From Adineta ricciae (lineage: Eukaryota; Rotifera; Eurotatoria; Adinetida; Adinetidae), in the NCBI GenBank assembly GCA_905250025.1, contig CAJNOJ010000078.1, positions 1 through 64,000 on the forward strand: DNA of 64,000 nucleotides. The letters run 5' to 3'. The position numbers and the translations under genes were made by a program. Shown piece by piece: positions 48,601-60,584 of this stretch (position 1 is the first letter of the stretch; each line of letters starts with the position of its first letter). The notes beneath the pieces are model-generated. The model ran no database searches. It worked only from the letters and a program-made list of their open reading frames with translations, and had not been told where the DNA came from.

Positions 48601-49199
48601 CCTGTCACATAATAAAAGACAGATGCCATCGTTGACACTTGAGGATTTTCAAATGCACGCCACATTGTTTCACGTATCGATTGAGGTTTAGGTTGCGCTT
48701 TGTCTTCATCTTCGTGTAAACGATCATCAATCAATCTTTCGTTGTTTTCGCGTTTCCGATCTCGATAATCTTCGTAGCAACAATCACCAATAATATCAGG
48801 TAAGATCCCGAAGAATGCTAATTCCTCATCATATGCTGCAATGCATTCATGCTTTGGGTAATGTAATTTGCCTGTGCGGTAGAAATTTAAAATAACTCGA
48901 AAGACGTCAGGATCGCGATCGAAGAAATATTCACGTGTGTCTTCATCGTAGAAGAATTCCTTTTCGTTCGAGCCTAGTAATGAATCAGGATATTTTTCTA
49001 ATGTTGAACGCCAACATTCAAATCGACGACCACTAACATTAATAATGATTTTCTCATCGCAACGACGATCGTTGCCACTTGGCGATGCACCACTTGTTGG
49101 AACACGAAATGGAGGTGGTGGCAATGGATTTTTTGCTAATGGTACCCAACCAATAGCTGCCGCACGAGCGAATGGAAGCCATGCAGCTACACTGGCCAT
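45634..49199 (-). CDS. Voltage-gated potassium channel, Shal/Kv4 type
   Basis: Forms A-type K+ channels in neuronal and muscle membranes. Six exons: 49199-48390, 48329-48001, 47077-47051, 46992-46680, 46622-46434, 46047-45634; 693 residues. The N-terminus [20 protein letters not shown] is the Kv4 hallmark (ball and KChIP-binding segment). T1 domain at ~45-145 with the Zn site HECIAAY...GDCC. S1-S3 follow, then the voltage sensor [14 protein letters not shown] at ~300-313. Pore TMTTLGYGD has its glycine-tyrosine-glycine at 380-382, then S6 [10 protein letters not shown]. The filter is carried by a 27-nt micro-exon. The C-terminus has a basic [11 protein letters not shown] stretch and an S/T-rich tail. 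Whether it is the only Kv4 copy cannot be told. Confidence 0.95.
47078..48000 (-). other. Long intron before the pore micro-exon of Kv4
   Basis: A 923-bp intron, long for this genome, splitting the selectivity-filter glycine codon. AT-rich, with an AT run near 47325-47340. No alternative pore exon was recognised on the minus strand. Confidence 0.6.
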
Positions 49200-52100
49200 T
49201 TTATGTCTGTAGCTGCTTGTTTATCCTGAATAATAAAAAGATATGTGTATATCTATCTATCTATATATACATGAGTGTATTGGATGGGAAACCTTTTATT
49301 GCTTTACTTTGTCATTATTTTGTTTTATAGCAATGTTAATAACAACCAGTAAAGCAAAAAATGTTTCAATTACGAAACCAATATGACTGAATCGACGCGA
49401 TTAGACAATATGGTGGTATATGAGATGCTTTTAGATTAATGTAGATTGATATAAATCTTATACATGTATAATAAGATCTAATTTTTCCTGTTTACATTAA
49501 ACATATGTTCATTATATTGATGTCTGTATGTGTCTTCATCATCTCATTTTCTTATCAAAGTCTTTTCTATTTTTTTGCTTTCCTTCTAACTAGAGACGTC
49601 TTTTTTCTTCCCTTCTTCTTCTTCTTTGTTGATGCCGAACAGTTTTTGACGAGAGACTAATACTCATCCTACAGAAACTAACAAGGAAAAAACGCTCCGA
49701 ACGATCATTGGGATCATGGCAAAACGCTGACAAGTGCTAATTAACAATACAAACCTACTGTGCGCCTATGCGCACCTCACGACTTGATTTGTAACAATGT
49801 ATTATATGTGTGCCGTTGATTTGATTGTTATTACAAAACATTAAATTCCATGAGAGAACAGATGTTCGTCGTCGATCAACATAATATGAATGTATCTTAA
49901 AAAGAGAAAAAAGCGACAAAAAAAGAGTCGGTGTATGTGCATACACGTTCGTATTTGTATCGTGTGAATTGGATGGTAGTAGACGGACAATAGAATAAGG
50001 AAGAAAAAGCAAACCGAAGAAGGAAAAAAGAAGAAGAAGAATGGAAAGACGAGGAATTCTGCCACCACCCTGGTGAGTGTCAATTCGAAGAGACATAACG
50101 ACTGCTAGCAACGACATACATGGAAGGAAAAACGAAGACGAAGCGAGATAGAGAACGCTAAGGAGAAGAGGAGCTGACGTGAGAGAGGAAGAGAGACAGA
50201 GAGAGAGCGGCAAAGAACTCGTTGTAAATAGAAGAAAAACGACAAGATATCTCAATCAACGTTGCGCTTGTGTATGCATGTGCATGTATATATCGTGCGT
50301 CGAACAAACGCTATGAAGTAGAACTAAAGAGAACGTTCTCTGTGTGTGTTGTGCTCCATTATGATTGTTTTCCGGTAGCCTCATTTTTCCCGTACTGTCG
50401 TTACTGCGACGACTAACATTGCCGACATCTCGTCAAGCACGACAACCTTCAAAACACATGTGCCAACTTTCTTTCTTTGTTTCTCGTCGGCGAATGCTCA
50501 ACCAGAACAACAAGCAAACGAACTGATTTTTCTTGTTCTTTTCCTTATTTTTCCTTCTATTCATTCGGTATTTTTTGGTGTTTGTGTGTGTGTTCCTTTC
50601 TCCTTTATTCCACACACTCACCATCAACTAAAGTCGAGTGACAATAATGCCTTGTTGTCCTTAAGGATATTTTTGATTATTGAATCGACATTGTGACATT
50701 AGATTTAAGAGAATGTTGAAAATAATATCGACACGAACTCCATAAGATAATTATAACTATCATTAAGAATCAAAATCATTGAATGATTACATTGCATGAA
50801 AATATATGTTAACAAGAAAAGTCAAAAGAAACGAAGCATTACCATCTGTTCGCTAGTAGAATAACTTCAGCCTTTCTTTCTCCTTTCGGTTCTTGGAAGA
50901 AGAAAAAAACTTTGTTTTCGTCAACGAAAGAACAAGAAAATGATTATAAACGACTTTAAAGATGATGGCCGCGACATAATATATTTAGACAGAAAATATC
51001 TTGATTGGTGTTTTAATTATGTGACGAAAGTGCTTTAGTTAAGCTGAGTATTGATGTGCCCTCGAAACAGTAGTGACAGCCATGATAACAACGATAACAA
51101 ACACTATACCATCTGAGAATAACAACAACAGCGAGAACAAGAATGACACTACGCTTTCTGCAAACAGTTGGATGATCTACTGGTACTTGGATGTCATTAT
51201 ATGAATCTCCATCATTGGTCTGTTCTCTATCGGTTCTGTTTTGCTTTTATGCCATTCCAGATGACTGCATGGGTGAATGAATGTACATGTACGACTTGGC
51301 TGCTACACACCGAGTGCTTAGCGAAGTCTGTTATGGCCTTGATAGTTTACTATCTTTTGATTTCTTCATCGTCGCACGAGACGATTTATCAATCAATCAA
51401 TCATAAACATGCAACTCTTGCCTTTAGCATTGTCAGCATTTTACTTGTTCGCTATGTCACCATTATTGATGATCATCGCGCGAGCGTTCTCGAGCAATCT
51501 CACACACACACACGCAGGCAGCTAAAGTCAACAGAAAAAAAAACAAACGGAACAAAATGAACAGTCAATTATTCGATTAATCATCATGTTCTTTTCTTCT
51601 CTATTCTGCTGATTGTTATTTATCGACGTCAGCAAAACACAATAAGATAAAAGAAATTGGTCACAAGTGACCAACTAAACCTCGAAATCTCTTGAGAATT
51701 TTCTGTTTACAATTAAGCTGTCTATTTACTGGACAAAAATATTAACATAATATCATCAGCCGATCATATATCTATCATCGCTGACGATGAAGAATAGCAC
51801 AAGCAATCAATCTCTTGACATGATACCTTTCATGTTCGAAAATCTTTGCCATGTCAGTATTAATACAAGTGCTAAATAATTAGTTTACTTTCGAATTAAG
51901 AAAACGGATGTCAAGCAAAAAAGGATTACATTGTGTTCTTAACAGATATGAAGGAGACTTACTTAGCTCTATTTCTTTGCTAGCTTTTTTTTCTTCTCTC
52001 TTGTCTTTGCCTATGTGTAGACGTCGAGAAACGTCAACACTGCTTCTCGTCTTATGCTCGCTCGGTCGTTCGTTGCCGGATTTTTTTCTATTACATTATT

Positions 52101-52547
52101 GTGACTTATTTGATATAGTAATAGCTAGTTCAGTGAATGAAAGAGAAGAGCGAGAAACGGATGGATATGAAACGAGCCGAGTCGACTCGACTCGATCCGA
52201 TCCGAACCTAGTTCAAACTATTAAAACGGATTAGACGAAACGTTGTTCATATGAATAAACCATCACTATTCAGTGGTTACAACACGCGCTTCAATAAGCA
52301 ATTATAGAAAAATAGTAAGAAGGAAAAAGGCACTCGTTGGATGAGTACGACATCTACTGATAAACAACATTGTCATTGGCTGTTCTCGACGAGCAAAGAA
52401 AAAATGGCTTTGTCGTCAGCTACAACGTTTTTCTAGACATTGACATTAGCGATGAACTGATGAAGAATGTCTTATTTGTTTTTTTTTGTTCAACTCCTTT
52501 AGATTTTGTACTGTAGTGAACATCATTATCTAGAAAACGACTGTGAG
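49200..52547. other. Divergent upstream region of Kv4 and BAF57 genes
   Basis: 3.3 kb between two start codons pointing apart. Contains GA/GAA-rich and CT-rich stretches (about 50020-50215, 49560-49625), a TATC tract near 49249-49265 and a CA tract near 51502-51514. Long frames here (for example 49755-50255 on the minus strand) are low-complexity translations of these tracts. Probably 5' UTR exons, introns and regulatory DNA for both genes; no element can be named. Confidence 0.45.
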
Positions 52548-54842
52548 ATGTCTCAAAATTCAGGACCATTTCTCGTCTCTTCACATGGTCATCCTGGATT
52601 TAATCCTCGGCCACCATTATCAGGAGCAGCAACAGCCTCCGCATCATCTAAGCGAATGAGCAACGGTATAATGCCTGGTACTAGCCCAGGAAATACATCT
52701 ATGGGTACGAACATGGGTCTCTCGTCATCACCTTCATCGATGCGCTCAGCTGGCTCGATGGGTGCAATGAAACCAGGCGGTGTTGGCATGGTTCCAATGG
52801 ATAAATCTAATTCGATGCCATATCCCAATCGTTATAGTCGCAAACCATGGCCTATGGCACGTAGTGTGCATGGTAAGAAAATCAATTCGTTTTTTTTCTA
52901 CTTATCAAAGAAAAACAAATTTCCGCATAAATTCTAGACAAAGGTATTCGTGGACATGATGATCATGAAACGCCATATCTTCGTTCAGGTATGCCAGGAC
53001 ACAGTGGTCCGATGGATGGTATGAATAGTTCATCCTTCACGATTGAACCATCAACAGATGACGATGAAGGTGATGATATATATTTTTCGTCGCGTCATAT
53101 AGCCGCTGCACGTTTTCAACGTAATCAACGTTTATTATATGAGATTTTTAATGAAGTTTGTATACCTGATTTACGATCAAATATTAGTGTTGATCGTATA
53201 TTAACGTTGCGTCGTCAAGTCGATGCACTCAAAACACATCGTGAAACATTCGAAAAGGATTTGAAGGAATTAGAAGAAAAACATCTGGACAAGAAGCGAA
53301 AATTTTTAGACGCTAATGAGAAATTTCATAATGAATATGCTGAAGCATCATCGACCAACTTGAGTCGTGAGAAAATCAACGAAATCTTACAAAAATACGA
53401 AGCAATGGAAAAACTGCAAAAAGAAAAACAATTACTCTTACAACAACAGCAAGCTGCTGCAACTCCACCACCACCTCTCCCTTCGCAACCTGCATCAACA
53501 ACTGCGGTCGTTCAACCTCCAACCACCCCTGTACCAGCACCAACTAAAGTTGAACCAGTATCGACTGCTGAGGTTCCTCAACAACAACAACAACCGACAC
53601 CACCTCCAGTACAACCAGTACCAACTCAACCACCAATTCCAAGTCAAATGCCAGCATCGCAACCTGTACAACCTCAATTACCACCTCAGCCTATGCCTAC
53701 TCCGATGCAATCTGTGCCTCCCCCAATGCCTGTTCAACAACAACAGCAACAACATATACCAACCGCAATGCCTCCCACGTCCCACGTGCCGCCGCCATTA
53801 CCCCAAAGTCAACATGTTCCACCTCCAATGCCATCGTCTCAACCACCTGTACAAACTCAACTACCACCATCACAACCGGCACCTGTTATGCAGCAAGTAC
53901 CACCACCGCCACCGCAGCAGCAGCAGCAACAACAGCAGCAGCCACAGCCACCGCCGCCACAACAACAACAACAAATGTTGCCTCCTCAACAGCAACAGCA
54001 GCAACAACAACAACAGCCGCCACCACAGGTTCCTCCGCACCAAGGTTATCCTATGATGCATCAAGGTGGTGGTTATCCTCCAGCACCAGGCTATGGTCAT
54101 CCACAACAAGCTCAACAATATCGTCCGCCTCCACCAATGAATCAACGTCCTGGACAATATCCACCAAATGTTCAATGGCAACAACAACAACAACCTTTAC
54201 CGCCGCAACAACAGCAATGGCAGCCTACTGCTTATGGTAAGAATTCGATAAGTTCTTTTCTTTCTGCGTTAGAATATATATATAGTTAATGAAGATAGAG
54301 ATTGAATACTGTCTTTGGATTTAGATCCTCGGTATTATAATCCATATCCACCTAATGCACAATGGCCTCAACAACCGCAACAACAACAATGGCCACCGAA
54401 TCAAATGCCACCTCAACAACAACAACAACAAATGGGTATGGTTCCACCACAGCAACAGCAGCCCATGGGTGTTGTTCCTCAACAACAAGGACCACCGCCT
54501 CAAATGCGTGGCCCTCCTCAACAACAACAGCAGCAGCAGCAGCAAGGACCACCACCACAGATGTACGTTAACGGCGTTAATTACGGCTATGGTGGAGCTC
54601 CTCCTGGTAGTTGGAATGGTGGTGCACCTCCACACCCATCTCAGCAATATGGCTATCCACAGAACCCTCCATACGATCCGTCAGGTGTGCCTGGGCCACC
54701 ACAACAGCAGTACTATGCTCCACCTCCACAAGGTTACGATTATGGTCCACCACCTCCTCAGCAACAAGTTCCTCTTCAACCTCCTCCTCAACAGCAGCAG
54801 CAACAACAACAACAACCACCACCACCTTCTCAGATGAATTGA
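52548..54842 (+). CDS. BAF57/SMARCE1 homologue apparently lacking the HMG box
   Basis: Subunit of the SWI/SNF (BAF) chromatin-remodelling complex. Exons 52548-52872, 52938-54236, 54325-54842 join in phase, 713 residues (human 411). The recognised block lies at about residues 155-260: FTIEPSTDDDEGDD, AAARFQRNQRLLYEIFNEV, IPDLRSNISVDRILTLRRQV, LEEKHLDKKRKFLDANEKFH, matching the BAF57 segment after its HMG domain and its coiled coil. In BAF57 the motif YMRYSRKVW opens the HMG box. Here RYSRKPWPMARSVH is followed directly by linker sequence, and the intron there is only 65 bp, so the ~70-residue box is gone. The C-terminal 450 residues are Pro/Gln-rich with many polyQ runs, suited to low-complexity interactions. 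The start was chosen at ATG 52548. Confidence 0.82.
53880..54235 (+). repeat. CAG/CAA (polyglutamine) tracts in BAF57-like gene
   Basis: Runs of up to about ten glutamine codons, mixing CAG and CAA, interspersed with CCA/CCT proline codons. A second similar block lies at 54370-54815. Both are in the coding frame. Confidence 0.85.
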
Positions 54843-54981
54843 TGATAATTCCTATACATTTGTTTGTTCAATAGAACGTTTTTTTCTCTGTATCTGTACA
54901 AAAATACTTGTCTGTATATCTTCAAAAGAAAATATTTCATGCGATATGTTCTAGATTTGTTTTCTTTGAAATCTTTCATTC

Positions 54982-55289
54982 ATGGCATCATTACGACCAT
55001 GTCTTACTTTAGTGCCGAAAACAGTCGGTCGGAGACAATTTAGCTTAAGTCTACGTAGACGTTTACAGGATAATTGGGACCAAGAAGCTTTACCTGGCTC
55101 GAATGTGCCATTCAACAGTAAGACAACTGACATGAATGGAGTATTTCAAGGAATCGAACTTGTATGTCTTTCTTTTCAGCTTCCAGCAAATGGGGACTAG
55201 CAGCAACTTTAATTATCTATATCTCATCGGCTGTGGCTGTTCCATTCTTTGCTATGCGTTGGCAATTACTTAAAAAACGTGCCGGTTAA
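54982..55289 (+). CDS. COX7C: Cytochrome c oxidase subunit 7C
   Basis: Small single-span subunit of mitochondrial complex IV. Exons 54982-55117 and 55180-55289 join in phase, 81 residues; mammalian precursors have 63. The first ~35 residues are Arg/Ser-rich without acids, a good mitochondrial presequence. Then GSNVPFN (compare KNLPFS in COX7C), SSKWGLAATLIIYISSAVAV, and the membrane end PFFAMRWQLLKK, which matches the family's PFFVVRHQLLKK pattern. Starts 140 bp after the BAF57-like stop on the same strand. AAATAAACG at about 55385 may be its polyadenylation signal. Confidence 0.88.
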
Positions 55290-56572
55290 TGTGACATTCT
55301 TCTACTCTTGCTAGCACAGATAATTGTCAACCATTCTCCATAGTTAGGAAAGTGATAATCTTGTCCAAATCCATTTCATTTCTAGAAATAAACGTATTTC
55401 TTGCCTCCTACAAACGAACACCACATATCCCTTTCCAATTTGAATACAAAAAGAAATAAAATATTCAAAAAAAAAATCCGCAGTGTACAAAATAATATGT
55501 TCTTCAGTGAATGTCATGCACTTTGGGCTGAATTCTTCGAATCGAGATCAATCTCATCTGTAGTGTGATGAAGTTGAAGGTATGATGTAATGAAATACAT
55601 ACACGTCATCATTGTACGATTTCGATTAGTTCACAAAAGTTTGATGAAATTTCTTCATTATTTTGTTCTTTTTCTTTCGTTCTGTTTGACTAACACACTA
55701 TCAAAAGTAAATGAACACATATTGGCACGACTTGATATTACTACAGATACATTGTTTTCTTTCTACTTTTAAATATATAGGATTAGAGTTCAATTTATGA
55801 TTACATACATGTATGCAATGATTGCTTTTCGTAATACGGAGAGGAATGTTTCTTACGTTCTCTATATAAGCAAATCATAATACAGCGAAGATTATTGTTC
55901 ATAGGACCAGAAATAAGTACTCACTACTCTAAAAATAAAGAATAATAACTATGTTGGGCTGCTGATCGTTGCAACAATGTTTACATTCATGTCTTCGATC
56001 ATTTTAAAATCCTATTGAATCTTTCATCATCAATATATATACTACAAGACCTTCGAATCAAGAGAATGATTGCATCATCGTTATCATTCGCATCAAGCGA
56101 CAAACGTTCTTGGATTTCTTTCTTTATATCCATCCGAAGATAATAGGAGAAAACTTTGATTTTGCACTTCAATTTGAAATGTTATTTTGCATGCGAATAC
56201 GAATGTAACAATATATCTAGGTATGCTTGCTCATGCATATTCCTATTGACCCCGAATCATTGTGACATAGTGTTTACTTTGTGTAGTGAAATGGCCTTGC
56301 GAAAAGGCAACGAGTAAGGAGAGCCAGGGACGAGTGCAAAAGAAAGGAACTTTTCGTTTTTTTTCCTACTGGCAAGTATGAGTAGATACAAGAACAACGC
56401 AAAAAGAAAAGAAGTGACGAGAGAAAGAGAAATGTACAAACATTTTTTGCATAATCGCTCATATACATATATATATATATATATATGTATGAATTGAGAC
56501 GCGTGTATCTTCAATTTCATCATACGAAGAGAAAAAAGTGTTCGATTTTCTTTCATCATCTAACTATTGCCA
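55290..56572. other. Intergenic spacer, nothing recognised
   Basis: 3' UTR of COX7C, then AT-rich DNA with short frames lacking motifs. Contains an (AT)n run at about 56464-56486, roughly 90 bp before the next gene. Confidence 0.45.
56464..56486. repeat. (AT)n microsatellite
   Basis: About ten AT units, with flanks that make the whole tract palindromic, in the promoter area of the BAR-SH3 gene. Confidence 0.8.
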
Positions 56573-58911
56573 ATGTCCTTGACAAAACGAACACGTTTTA
56601 TACTTGTACGGAGTACACGAAATGCCAATGCAACGGAAGATAACATTGAACCATATCATATCAGTATATTTCGACGTTCATCATCTATGCCACCACTACC
56701 AAAGCGCTCTTCAACGACTAAATCAAATTTTCTTCAACGAGATCAACGACAGCAATCAAGTGAATCGTCTACGATGGTTACTAATAGATATCAACAGCGT
56801 GATAAAGAGGAAATATCTACAAATAAGTTCTACAAACTTAATATCCAAACAATGAAAAAGAAATCGGCAAGGATCAGTATGCGTTTATCCAATGCCTTTG
56901 GTCTATCGGCGCATACAGTTGACGAACATTTTAATTATCAAGAACAGCGTTTTCGTGCAATGGAAAAGTTTCTGAAAGTATTCCTACGAAATGTTCATAT
57001 CGATATCGAAGCTTTAAGGGTAATATCATATTGTCCGAGCTTGTCAAGAAATGACAAAAAACTGAACCCATGTCCTTCTAGGAAAGTATTTTGACGCAAG
57101 TGGATGTTGCTGAAGATCTCGAAGAATTATTAGATGATAAAATACCGGATCTTTTCCAACAATTCATTCGTTCAAAACGCTACTTGCTTGAAAATATTTT
57201 CCATGCTTTTGTAAGTCATTTTGTTTACTTCTTTCATCTTCCATGTTACTTTGCTCTAGCGGAATCACATTGAATTGTACGTTATAAATTCAATTGATAT
57301 GTTATTGAAATTATTTATTCCGCCATCGAATCTAATTGCTAAACGAAATAACAAATTATTAGATTACGATAGTGCTCAATCAGCTTACGAGAAAGTCAAA
57401 GACCAACAATTGAAACAAGTAGAAGGAGTTGAAATTTTAGTAATAAAAGATTCTGATTTGCCAGGTATCCTTAGGCAAAACAAGTACTCGATCTTTCCAA
57501 ACAAACCTACGAAACATTGAATAATCAATTGCTTGAAGAACTACCTATCCTATACGAAACGAGTTGTGAAATATTATCACTCGCTACAAAGGAATACATT
57601 CGAGCATATTATCGTTTAATGCAACATATGAATACAAATATTCAACTTGTTCTTAATAAGGTTCGCAGATTTGAAAGAAAAGTATGTTTCGCGAAAACTC
57701 TTTGGTTTGTCATTAGACGGTTCCGTTAGTGACTTCGGAACATTTAACTTGGCAGAACATCTTAGAACGATATTTAACTAAGAATGATGCTGTTGGTGAA
57801 CAGATTTTTCAATTGACGATTACGGCGAAGAATTTCTCCGAGCGAGTAAAAGGTTTATCAACGTCGAGAGTCGGATCCGGAGTGGCTAATACGTACAATT
57901 GTGATAAAGTTTGTTGTCGTCAACGGTTAGTACAGATGACACTTTCATTCTTCTATTCAATAGGAAACGTACATACAAACGGACGAGATTCGACAATCCA
58001 TGAAGAATCGATACCCAGAAAAAGATCTATTCGTTGTCATTCAAGGTTATACTGGATGTTCAAATAATCAATCAACGATGTCGCGAACTGAATTCACCGT
58101 TCAAAATGTAAGTATGTCAGTTAATTGAACGAAATAGGCTATCGCGTATGGTGAATACTAAATATGAAAACGTTCATTTAAAAGGGTGATCTGGTTAGTG
58201 TTGTTCAACGGTATGATGAAGATCAGCCGTGGCTTGTCGATAATGGAAGTATGAATCATTATTAGGAAAAAAAAGAATATTCTGATCCTGTTGTTTAGTT
58301 CTGCAAGGTTATCTACCACGATGTGCTCTCGTCCCGTTAGTAACAAATGCTCAACCAGATTCTCGTTCGATTCCACCGCCAATACCAGTTCGTCATGATC
58401 TGCGAACAGCTACGCGAGCTCCTTTACCCTTACCTCGTACGAACATTCGTTCAAAAACTATTCAACCTCGAAGTTCCCTATCGAGAGATAATACAGGTTC
58501 TGAACCATGTTTAATCAATTCTGCGCATTACGTCGAAGAAGTCAACGAACAACTTTATCTGAATCAAGTTCAAGCTCGATTCTCAACTTCAGTGATCACT
58601 AGTGATTGTCATCACTATGCTAGTATTGATTTAGAAGATTCGACTACCGATCAAACGAATACAGATGAACAAGTAAAACTTGTGCAAAAAAAACTGTTTT
58701 CGGTCTCATCTATTGGTATATTTAGATCTATATCGCCCTATATGATTTTAATAGTACAAGTCATGGCGTTCTTTCTCTGTGTATTGGCGAACGATTGAGA
58801 ATGTTACAACGCTTTGATGGGGACGGGAACGAAGAGTGGTGGTTTGTGGAAAAGATTAACGAAACTAAAGATAAAGGATATGTGCCTGCTAATTACATTC
58901 GAGCAGCCTAG
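56573..58911 (+). CDS. BAR-SH3-SH3 protein, related to Tuba/DNMBP and ARHGEF37/38
   Basis: Likely membrane-curvature and actin/dynamin adaptor. Nine exons: 56573-57019, 57082-57210, 57260-57418, 57475-57681, 57717-57908, 57964-58107, 58185-58248, 58299-58672, 58726-58911; the phases fit and give 633 residues. The N-terminal ~100 residues are basic and Ser-rich. A helical BAR-like region covers ~100-378 (YQEQRFRAMEKFLKVFLRNV, LYVINSIDMLLKLFIPPSNL, TYETLNNQLLEELPILYETS). SH3-1 is at ~390-465 (FTVQNGDLVSVVQRYDEDQP, GILQGYLPRCALV). SH3-2 is at ~575-633 (IALYDFNSTS, EEWWFVEKINETKDKGYVPA). The family normally has a Dbl-homology GEF domain before the BAR; none is found here or in 1.2 kb upstream. 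The donor at 58672 was preferred over one leaving a 23-bp intron. Confidence 0.8.
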
Positions 58912-59202
58912 GAGAACTAATATGTTTTCAAATGAATTCGGGCATGAAATTTGTTTTTATTTATTTTTATTCGAAATAAACAATGAACTCGACAGGGGTC
59001 GAAATACGAATCTTATTGCAACGATACCAGAATACATGTGATGATGTTCTAGCAGTAGAAAATTATCTATTACGAACATAAAGAAGGAAGAAAATAAATA
59101 TTTGCCTTTTACTTAATTCGTCTTTCCATTTTACTTCATAAAAAAACAAATTGTTTTTCTTAAGGTCAAAAAAAAGATAAGAAAGCATTCTCTTGTTTGA
59201 AA

Positions 59203-60584
59203 ATGACAGTAAAACACGGATTTTATTATAACAAAAACCATGATGATCATTTGTACATGGATGAAACATCTATTAAGCAAATCATTGAACGTTTATCTTC
59301 ACCACCGACTCCATTTGTTCTCTATAGTTTAAACCAATTTTCTTATAATATTCGCACTTATCAGCATGCACTTGCCGAGCTCGCACCAATACGTACTCGA
59401 CTATCGTATTCGATGAAAGCGAACTACAATCCTCACTTATTGACAATCCTGAAATCATCTCGGGTGATGTTAACTACAGTGAGTGGCGGAGAAATGCAGT
59501 TAGCATTGTCCAGTGGATTTGAAGTAAATTCGAACGATTAGTTTGGCGATAGGTTTGTGTTTATTTCTTGTAGCCATCGTCAATTATCTATAATGGTAAT
59601 GGAAAAACCGATGAAAGTATTCAAATGGCTGTTGATAGTGGTGTTTTACTCAATGTAGATAGTTTGTTCGATCTTGAAGTTATCTTTCAATACGCAAGAA
59701 AATTAAATAAGATTGCCAATGTGCTTATACGTGTAAATCCTGATCTAAGCGATTCGCATGTTCATGCTTATAACACAACTGCATCGAAAACGAGTAAATT
59801 TGGAACGAGCATCGATGAATTGGAGCCGCTATTTACAAAGATCGAGGAAAATCAAGATAAATGGATTCGTTTGTACGGTTTTCATTGTCATCTAGGCTCG
59901 ACCATATCGAATACACAGGTCATTGTCACATGCGTAGACAAATTAGTGGCACTGTTTGATACAAAACGTTTTCCTCATCTTCGGTTTCTTAATATCGGTG
60001 GTGGATTAAATATTGATTATAAACGATACGCAAATCGTACAAGGGAACAACCCGAAGAGCCAATTGCAATTCCTACGATTGAAGAATATATTCAAGCAAT
60101 AAAAGCACCATTACAACCCATTGCTAAGTTAGTCGAGTTAATCGTTGAACCTGGTCGAAGTTTAATTGCAGATGCCTGCGTATTAATAACACGTGTCTTA
60201 GGACAAAAACAAACAGGCTCAATACGACAATTAGTTGTTGATGCTTCAATGACTGAATGCATTCGGCCTGCATTATATCAAGCCTATCATCATATTGATA
60301 CGATTGTTTCATCGACAACAGATGAACATACTCTATATGATATCGTAGGACCTGTTTGCGAAAGTGGAGATTTTCTTGGTAAACAACGCTATCTACCAAA
60401 AGCATTGGAACGCGGAGATTTTCTAGCAGTATTCGATGTTGGTGCTTATTGCTCAAGTATGAGCTCGAATTACAATATGCGGCCACGTCCTGCTGAATAT
60501 GCGTTAGATGAACATGAACAGATAAAAGTCTTACGAAAGAGAGAAACTAATGAAGATCTTCTTCGAACCTATTGTGTCGATTAG
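59203..60584 (+). CDS. lysA: Diaminopimelate decarboxylase (LysA-like)
   Basis: PLP enzyme that decarboxylates meso-diaminopimelate to lysine, the last step of the bacterial, plant and algal pathway, which animals lack. Exons 59203-59523 and 59574-60584, in phase across a 50-bp intron; 443 residues, normal for the family. PLP lysine in LSYSMKANYNPHLL; then VSGGEMQLALSSGFEPSS, YGFHCHLGSTI, NIGGGLNIDY, phosphate and substrate contacts in VEPGRSLIADA, the catalytic Cys-Glu of GPVCESGDFLGK, and MSSNYNMRPRPAEYAL near the end. This last string separates DAP decarboxylases from ornithine/arginine decarboxylases. All key residues are present, so it should be active on DAP or a similar substrate. It probably came by horizontal transfer and gained an intron (inference). 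No other lysine-pathway gene is in the window. Confidence 0.9.

Noticed and set aside
49755..50255. 166-residue minus-strand ORF rich in Leu/Ser/Phe
   Set aside because: Translation of a GA-rich tract; no domain, and other frames there are also open, as expected from the composition.
51168..51560. 130-residue plus-strand frame upstream of the BAF57-like gene
   Set aside because: Starts with TTG, no motif, ends in a CA-repeat tract; more likely 5' non-coding DNA.
53495..54193. Minus-strand and alternative-frame ORFs rich in Leu/Trp/Val or His/Asn
   Set aside because: They are shadow translations of the CAG/CAA/CCA tracts of the BAF57-like gene, which is coherent and in phase on the plus strand.
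54321..54874. Overlapping ORFs on both strands next to the third BAF57-like exon
   Set aside because: Same low-complexity shadow effect; no start context or motif.
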